From Ferrovibrio sp964218355 (GTDB lineage Bacteria; Pseudomonadota; Alphaproteobacteria; Ferrovibrionales; Ferrovibrionaceae), in contig NZ_CAXPMC010000009.1 of NCBI RefSeq assembly GCF_964218355.1, positions 372,001 to 436,000 of the forward strand: a stretch of DNA of 64,000 nucleotides. The letters are read 5' to 3'. The notes beneath the pieces were generated by a model. The model worked only from the letters and a program-made list of their open reading frames with translations, did no database searches and was not told where the DNA came from. Both the position numbers and the translations under genes were made by a program. Below, piece after piece: positions 59,572-64,000 of this stretch (the stretch's first letter is position 1; every line of letters begins with the position of its first letter).

Positions 59572-60297
59572 ATGCTGTTGATTCCCGCTATCGATCTGAA
59601 AGGCGGCCAGTGCGTGCGTCTGCGCCAGGGGCGCATGGACGACGTCACGGTCTTCTCCGACGACCCGGTCACCGTCGCCCGCCGCTGGGCCGACGAAGGC
59701 GCCGAGCGCATCCACATCGTCGACCTCGACGGTGCCGTCAAGGGCCAGCCGATCAACATCGGCGTCGTCGAGCAGATCGCCGCGGCGGTCGAGGTGCCGG
59801 TGCAGGTCGGCGGCGGCATCCGCGACGAAGAGACGGTGCAGCGCTATCTCAATGCCGGTGTGCAGTACGTGATCATCGGCACCAAGGCCGTGAACGCACC
59901 GCACTTCCTGCACGACCTGTGCCTCGAGTTCCCGCGCCACATCATCGTCAGCCTCGATGCCAAGGACGGTCGCGTCGCGCTCAACGGCTGGGCCAAGCTC
60001 ACCGGACATGACGTGATCGAGACCGCGCTGCACTGCGAGCGCGACGGCGTCGAGGCCATCATCTACACCGACATCGCCAAGGACGGGATGATGCAGGGCT
60101 TCAGCGTCGACTCCACGCGCAATCTCGCGCGGGCGCTGAAGACCCCGGTGCTCGCCTCGGGCGGTGTGAGTTCGCTCGACGACATCCGCACGCTCAAGGA
60201 ACTCGAACCCGATGGCGTCGCCGGCGCCGTCATCGGCCGCGCGCTCTACCAGGGTTCGCTCGACTTCAAGGAAGCGATCAAGATCGCGCGCGGCTGA
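59572..60297 (+). CDS. hisA: ProFAR isomerase (1-(5-phosphoribosyl)-5-[(5-phosphoribosylamino)methylideneamino]imidazole-4-carboxamide isomerase)
   Basis: HisA performs the Amadori rearrangement of ProFAR. A (beta/alpha)8 barrel of 241 residues with catalytic Asp8 in LLIPAIDLKGG and the second catalytic Asp in IIYTDIAKDGMMQG. Phosphate-binding loops are VQVGGGIRDEETV and LASGGVSSLDD. A weak ribosome site precedes the ATG. It is followed by hisF after 48 bp. Confidence 0.95.
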   Translation: MLLIPAIDLKGGQCVRLRQGRMDDVTVFSDDPVTVARRWADEGAERIHIVDLDGAVKGQPINIGVVEQIAAAVEVPVQVGGGIRDEETVQRYLNAGVQYVIIGTKAVNAPHFLHDLCLEFPRHIIVSLDAKDGRVALNGWAKLTGHDVIETALHCERDGVEAIIYTDIAKDGMMQGFSVDSTRNLARALKTPVLASGGVSSLDDIRTLKELEPDGVAGAVIGRALYQGSLDFKEAIKIARG

Positions 60298-60345
60298 GGC
60301 CGCGCTTCACGGCGACACCGCCGTTCCCGGATTCAGGTATTCACA

Positions 60346-61146
60346 GTGCTCGCCAAACGCATCATCCCCTGCCTCGACATCGACCGCGGCCGCGTGGTCA
60401 AGGGCATCAAGTTCGAGGACGTGCAGGACGCCGGCGATCCGGTCGAGGTCGCACGCAAGTACGACCAGCAGGGCGCCGACGAGCTGGTGTTCCTCGACAT
60501 CACCGCCAGCCACGAGGCGCGGCCCATCCTGTTCCAGACCGTCGAGAAGGTCGCACGCGAGATCTACATCCCGCTGACCGTCGGCGGCGGTGTGCGCACC
60601 TGCGCCGACGTGCGCTGCCTGCTGTCGGCCGGCGCGGACAAGGTCAGCATCAACACCGCGGCGGTCGAGAACCCGGGCTTCGTCACCGAGGCCGGCGGCC
60701 GCTACGGCGTGCAGTGCATCGTCGTCGCGATCGACGCCAAGCGCGTCGTGCCGAAGAAGCCGCCGCTGGCGCGCAAGTCCGCCCGTGTCGAGCCGCCGCG
60801 CTGGGAGATCTTCACGCACGGCGGGCGCAAGGCCACCGGGCTCGACGCCATCGAATGGGCGGTGAAGATGGTCGAGCACGGCGCCGGCGAGCTGCTGGTC
60901 ACCAGCATGGACCGCGACGGCACCAAGGCCGGCTACGACGTCGAACTGCTCGACGCCATCTCGGCCGCGGTCAGCGTGCCGGTGATCGCGTCCGGCGGCG
61001 TCGGCACCCTGGAACATCTGCACGCCGGTCTAGTGGCCGGGCATGCCGATGCCGTGCTGGCCGCGAGCATCTTCCACCACGGCACCTACAGTGTCAGCGA
61101 GGCCAAGCACTATCTTGCGGACAAGGGCGTGCAGATCCGGCTCTGA
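60346..61146 (+). CDS. hisF: imidazole glycerol phosphate synthase, cyclase subunit
   Basis: HisF closes the imidazole ring with ammonia supplied by HisH. Catalytic Asp residues are in IIPCLDIDRGR and LVTSMDRDGTKAGYD; phosphate loops are VGGGVRTCADV and ASGGVGTLEHL. At 266 residues it is slightly long. The extra residues fall in the loop after IVVAIDAKRV (PKKPPLARKSARVEPP), before WEIFTHGGR. The start is a GTG at 60346 (GTGCTCGCCAAACGC). hisE follows after 49 bp with no hisI between. Confidence 0.95.
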   Translation: MLAKRIIPCLDIDRGRVVKGIKFEDVQDAGDPVEVARKYDQQGADELVFLDITASHEARPILFQTVEKVAREIYIPLTVGGGVRTCADVRCLLSAGADKVSINTAAVENPGFVTEAGGRYGVQCIVVAIDAKRVVPKKPPLARKSARVEPPRWEIFTHGGRKATGLDAIEWAVKMVEHGAGELLVTSMDRDGTKAGYDVELLDAISAAVSVPVIASGGVGTLEHLHAGLVAGHADAVLAASIFHHGTYSVSEAKHYLADKGVQIRL

Positions 61147-61195
61147 AGCGCACGGTCCGGCCGGAGTACACTTGTCTTCCGGACGCAATCAACGG

Positions 61196-61537
61196 ATGTC
61201 AGGCTTGACCACCCCCGGCGACACGATCGGCGAGCTGTATCGCGTGCTCCAGGACCGCAGGACGGCGGACCCGGGCGTGTCGTACGTCGCCAGTCTGTAC
61301 CGCAAAGGTCCGGACGCGATCCTCAAGAAGGTCGGCGAGGAAGCTGCTGAAACCCTGATCGCGGCGAAGAATCCGGACGACGAGGCCCTGGTGCGCGAAC
61401 TCGCGGACCTGTGGTTCCACACGCTGGTGCTGATGGCGAGCCGCGACATCGAGCCGCAGCGCGTGACCGGCGAACTGGCGCGTCGTTTCGGTACGTCGGG
61501 GCATGCGGAAAAGGCGGCGCGGCCGCAGACGTCCTAG
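61196..61537 (+). CDS. hisE: phosphoribosyl-ATP pyrophosphatase
   Basis: HisE hydrolyses PR-ATP to PR-AMP in the second step of histidine synthesis. The 113-residue protein has the family motifs SYVASLYRKGPDAILKKVGEEAAETLIAAKN and ELADLWFHTLVLMA, with the Glu residues that bind Mg. The ATG at 61196 gives MSGLTTPGD. There is no HisI (PR-AMP cyclohydrolase) domain fused or adjacent, unlike the common hisI-hisE or hisIE arrangement. tatA follows after 16 bp. Confidence 0.93.
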   Translation: MSGLTTPGDTIGELYRVLQDRRTADPGVSYVASLYRKGPDAILKKVGEEAAETLIAAKNPDDEALVRELADLWFHTLVLMASRDIEPQRVTGELARRFGTSGHAEKAARPQTS

Positions 61538-61553
61538 CTAACGAGGTGATGAG

Positions 61554-61793
61554 ATGGGTTCGCTGAGTATTGGTCACTGGCTGATCGTGCTGGTCATCGT
61601 GCTGCTGATCTTCGGCACCAAGAAGCTGCGCAATCTCGGCGGCGACCTGGGCGGTGCGATCAAGAACTTCAAGAGTTCGATGCGCGAAGGCGAGGCCGAG
61701 GCCAACGAGGACAAGGACAAGGCGCAGATCGCCAGCGCGCAGCCGGCGCAGCGCGAGACTGCCGGCGCCAAGCAGGAAGACAGCAAGGTCTGA
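61554..61793 (+). CDS. tatA: Sec-independent protein translocase subunit TatA
   Basis: TatA forms the twin-arginine translocation pore. This 79-residue protein has the short N-terminal span and hinge (SIGHWLIVLVIVLLIFGTKKLRNLGGDLGGAIKNFK), including the conserved FG pair, then a charged amphipathic and acidic tail. It begins 16 bp after hisE; a his-tat gene order is common in beta- and some gammaproteobacteria. Confidence 0.94.
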   Translation: MGSLSIGHWLIVLVIVLLIFGTKKLRNLGGDLGGAIKNFKSSMREGEAEANEDKDKAQIASAQPAQRETAGAKQEDSKV

Positions 61794-61816
61794 AAGCCGC
61801 AGGCGGCGTCGGCGAC

Positions 61817-62107
61817 ATGTTCGACTTCAGTTTCACCGAGATCGCGCTGTGCATGGTCATCGCGCTGATCGTGCTCGGTCCCGAGAAGCTGCCGAAGGTC
61901 GCGCGGACCGTCGGCCGCTGGGCCGGGCAGGCGCGGGGCTACCTGCGCAATCTCACGGCCGAGCTCGATCGCGAGGCCAAGCTGTCCGAACTCAAGCAGC
62001 AGCTCGACGAGGCCAACCGCGTCGTGCGCGAACAGAACCGCTCGCTGAACTCGGCGATCGAGAAGACCGTTTCCGAGCTGGGCAAGGACACGCCACCCAA
62101 GCCCTGA
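61817..62107 (+). CDS. tatB: Sec-independent protein translocase subunit TatB
   Basis: TatB helps TatC recognise twin-arginine signals. The 96-residue product starts MFDFSFTEIALCMVIALIVLGPEKLPKVARTVGRW, the diagnostic LGPEKLP hinge, followed by an amphipathic and coiled helical region. It is short for TatB but complete. It lies 23 bp after tatA and 4 bp before tatC. Confidence 0.94.
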   Translation: MFDFSFTEIALCMVIALIVLGPEKLPKVARTVGRWAGQARGYLRNLTAELDREAKLSELKQQLDEANRVVREQNRSLNSAIEKTVSELGKDTPPKP

Positions 62108-62111
62108 GCGC

Positions 62112-62891
62112 ATGAGCGAAGCCGAACCCGAACCCCGGCAGCAGGAACAGCCGCTGATCGCGCATCTGCTGGAACTGCGCGACCGCCTCCTGAAGATCGT
62201 CTGGGGCGTGCTGCTGGTGTTCCTGCCGCTGATGGCCTTCGCCAAGGACATCTACGCATGGCTGGCGCAGCCGCTGCTGCGGATGCTTCCCGAAGGCACG
62301 TCGATGATCGCCACCGAGGTGGCGTCGCCGTTCTTCACGCCGATCAAGCTCGCCGCGCTGGTCGCTTTCGTGCTCGCGATGCCGTGGGTGCTCTACCAAG
62401 TCTGGGCCTTCGTCGCGCCGGGGCTGTACAAGAACGAGCGCCGGCTGGTCGTGCCGCTGCTGGCGTCGAGCACGCTGCTGTTCTACGCGGGCATCGCGTT
62501 CGCGTACTTCCTGGTGCTGCCGACGGTCTTCAAGTTCATCATCGGCATTGCGCCCGAGGGCGTGGCGGTGATGACCGACATCGCCAAGTACCTGGACTTC
62601 GTGCTGGCCCTGTTCCTGGCCTTCGGCTTCGCGTTCGAGACGCCGGTCGCGCTGGTGCTGATGGTCAAGACCGGCTTCGTCACGCCGGCGAAGCTCGGCG
62701 AGATGCGCGAGTACGTGCTGGTCGGCGCCTTCGTCGTCGGCGCCATCTTCACGCCGCCGGACATCGTCTCGCAGATCATGCTCGCCGTGCCGGTGTACCT
62801 GCTCTACGAACTGGGCATCGTCGCGTCGCGCATCTTGGTGCCCGGCGCCCGTGAAGTGGAGGCGCAGCAGCGCCAGCAGGACAGCGGCTGA
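62112..62891 (+). CDS. tatC: Sec-independent protein translocase subunit TatC
   Basis: TatC is the six-span receptor of the Tat system. The 259-residue protein has the conserved N-terminus LIAHLLELRDRLLKIVWGVL and the periplasmic loop with FFTPIKLAALVAFVLAMPWVLYQVWAFVAPGLYKNERR. FLAFGFAFETPVALVLMVKTG carries the essential central glutamate. The last two short spans end before a polar tail. It completes tatABC. Confidence 0.95.
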   Translation: MSEAEPEPRQQEQPLIAHLLELRDRLLKIVWGVLLVFLPLMAFAKDIYAWLAQPLLRMLPEGTSMIATEVASPFFTPIKLAALVAFVLAMPWVLYQVWAFVAPGLYKNERRLVVPLLASSTLLFYAGIAFAYFLVLPTVFKFIIGIAPEGVAVMTDIAKYLDFVLALFLAFGFAFETPVALVLMVKTGFVTPAKLGEMREYVLVGAFVVGAIFTPPDIVSQIMLAVPVYLLYELGIVASRILVPGAREVEAQQRQQDSG

Positions 62892-62951
62892 TCCAGCGGC
62901 ACGCTCCTTGCTCCGTCCCCTCCCATAACAGGGGTCACGGGGAGCAGGAAC

Positions 62952-64000
62952 ATGCGGATCTCGATCCGGGCAGGGTTGGTGGTGCTGTCGGCGGCGTTCG
63001 CGTCCAGCGGCTGGGCGCACGCCGATCACGCGACGGCGTCGGCGAAGGCGGATTTTCCGGTGCGCGAGACCTCGCACGCCGACGGCATCCTTGCCGTCGA
63101 CGAGGCCTGGTTCTGGGACGGCGGCACGCTCGACGGCCGTGTGCCGGACGGTGCCTTGTGTGATCTCACCGCGCCGTGTCCGGTGTTTGCGGTCGAGGTC
63201 GCAGACGGCGGCCGCCGTCTGCGCGTGGGCATCGATACGCCGGAGCGTCTCGACACCTTCGTCGTCGAGGTCTTCGACCCGCAGGGCGTCCTCGCCGGAT
63301 CGGACAGCAACGCCAACCAGTTCAATTCCGAGGTGCTGGTCGACGCGCCGGCCGGCGGCCGCTGGACCGTGCGCGTGCGTCCGGAAGCGGTGACCCGGGC
63401 GTCGTTCCGCCTGCGCGCCAAGCTCGAATCGGAACTGCCCGAGGAGCGCTTCACCGGCGGCGCCCGCCGCGCGCTGCTGCCGAACCTGCGCACGGTGCCG
63501 CCGTACGAGTTCACGTTCGTGGCGCCGGCGAACCCGCTCAACGGGCTGTACCCGCCGGACACGATCAACCCGCCGCTGGAAGTCGCCGGCATTGCCCCGC
63601 TTTCGTGCACGGCCGACGAGATGGCACCGCCATCGCTCGGCGGCGGCGGCGCCGTCGACTGCCTGCGCTTCACCTCGGGACCGATCAACCTCGGCCCGGG
63701 CATCTACGACATGCGCTTCAGCCTGCTCGAGGACGCGCTCGCCGGCACCGCCTATCTCAATCTCGAGGAACTGCTCGCGCGCACCGTCGTCGGCCCCAAG
63801 CTGCAGGCCGTGCACTTCAGCGACGGCTCGGTCGAGTTCATCCCGGCCGGCACCTACTCCTTCCACCCGGTGCACTTCCACTTCCACGACGACTACGTGC
63901 TGAGCTTCGAGCTGTATGCCGTCACCGATCCCGAGCACGGCGGCGGCCTCACGCCGGCGGGTCTGGGCACCAAGTCCGGCTTCTGCCCGGCCGACCAGCT
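62952..64000 (+). CDS. secreted lysyl-oxidase-like copper protein, 5' part
   Basis: The frame opens at ATG 62952 and stays open to the window edge (349 codons). A signal peptide (MRISIRAGLVVLSAAFASSGWAHA) precedes a beta-rich region. Near the end, His305-Pro-Val-His308-Phe-His310-Phe-His312 aligns position for position with the copper-binding His cluster of lysyl oxidase (H-x-x-H-x-H-x-H). The following GTKSGFCPADQ matches the segment holding the lysine that forms the LTQ cofactor (here Lys341). The partner tyrosine would lie beyond the window. The family oxidises primary amines, such as peptidyl lysine, outside the cell. Bacterial roles are poorly known. Confidence 0.72.
   Translation, partial: MRISIRAGLVVLSAAFASSGWAHADHATASAKADFPVRETSHADGILAVDEAWFWDGGTLDGRVPDGALCDLTAPCPVFAVEVADGGRRLRVGIDTPERLDTFVVEVFDPQGVLAGSDSNANQFNSEVLVDAPAGGRWTVRVRPEAVTRASFRLRAKLESELPEERFTGGARRALLPNLRTVPPYEFTFVAPANPLNGLYPPDTINPPLEVAGIAPLSCTADEMAPPSLGGGGAVDCLRFTSGPINLGPGIYDMRFSLLEDALAGTAYLNLEELLARTVVGPKLQAVHFSDGSVEFIPAGTYSFHPVHFHFHDDYVLSFELYAVTDPEHGGGLTPAGLGTKSGFCPADQ

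Noticed and set aside
61992..63938. 648-codon reverse open frame over tatC and the lysyl-oxidase-like gene
   Set aside because: Shadow of two forward genes with clear motifs; no signal or domain is recognisable in the reverse product.

Overview
The window appears to contain DNA from two different proteobacteria, joined inside one gene. Positions 1 to about 42,900 read as an alphaproteobacterium of Rhodospirillales type. The evidence is a ccoP-GHIS block, PAS_5-like and YAGPDRRRR-tailed signalling proteins, tmk-holB, and an aapJQM general amino acid importer. Positions from about 42,940 to 64,000 read as a gammaproteobacterium, perhaps Nevskiales- or Xanthomonadales-like. The evidence is hisB-H-A-F-E followed directly by tatABC, mutM, dtd, an LpxL-type acyltransferase, and REP-like repeats that I see only in this half. 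The change falls inside the ABC-ATPase gene at 42474-43181. Its first half is an AapP-type amino acid ATPase and its second half a MacB/LolD-type ATPase, and they meet in the conserved LSGGQQQRVAIARAL segment. An assembly misjoin between two genomes is the simplest reading.

Left part, region by region. 1-5461: end of the cbb3 oxidase operon (ccoP C-terminus, ccoG, H, I, S and a small membrane protein). 5579-9121: amidohydrolase, a small conserved protein and a membrane-bound diguanylate cyclase. 9157-9985: an intact tRNA-Ser(UGA), then a low-GC 739-bp insert bounded by a perfect 39-bp copy of the tRNA 5' half. The insert carries one unrecognised 175-aa gene and four copies of a decamer, in inverted pairs near both ends. 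No recombinase gene is present. 10024-13955: PAS protein, secreted metallo-beta-lactamase-fold protein and response regulator, then a secreted hypothetical and an MmgE/PrpD protein. 14101-21022: envelope genes (YdcF, lytic transglycosylase, RlpA, D,D-carboxypeptidase), then tmk, holB and a Crp-like regulator. 21015-31542: a TetR gene with two matching palindromic operators sits between a leftward acyl-CoA catabolic operon (enoyl-CoA hydratase, CoA ligase, two hot-dog proteins, hydrolase) and a rightward branched-chain-amino-acid-type ABC importer plus hydrolase. This looks like one regulon for uptake and CoA-dependent breakdown of an unidentified acid. 31641-39000: zur, an enoyl-CoA hydratase, an acetyltransferase, a cystathionine beta-lyase, a divergent oxidoreductase/LysR pair, an M20 peptidase and a VTT-type membrane protein. 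39056-42461: aapJ, aapQ and aapM.

Right part. 43192-48541: two FtsX/MacB-type permeases, a sigma54-type response regulator and a PAS histidine kinase; their true ATPase partner is cut by the junction. 48545-52014: Old Yellow Enzyme homologue, LigB-type dioxygenase, small membrane protein and mutM. 52136-57140: a leftward DUF4340 / GldG-like / ABC-2 permease / ATPase set and a lipid A acyltransferase homologue. 57493-62891: dtd, histidine biosynthesis genes and tatABC. 62952-64000: the start of a secreted lysyl-oxidase-like protein that runs off the window.

The observations most worth following are the tRNA-bounded mini-element and the hybrid ATPase gene. All calls come from reading the sequence by eye; no searches were run.
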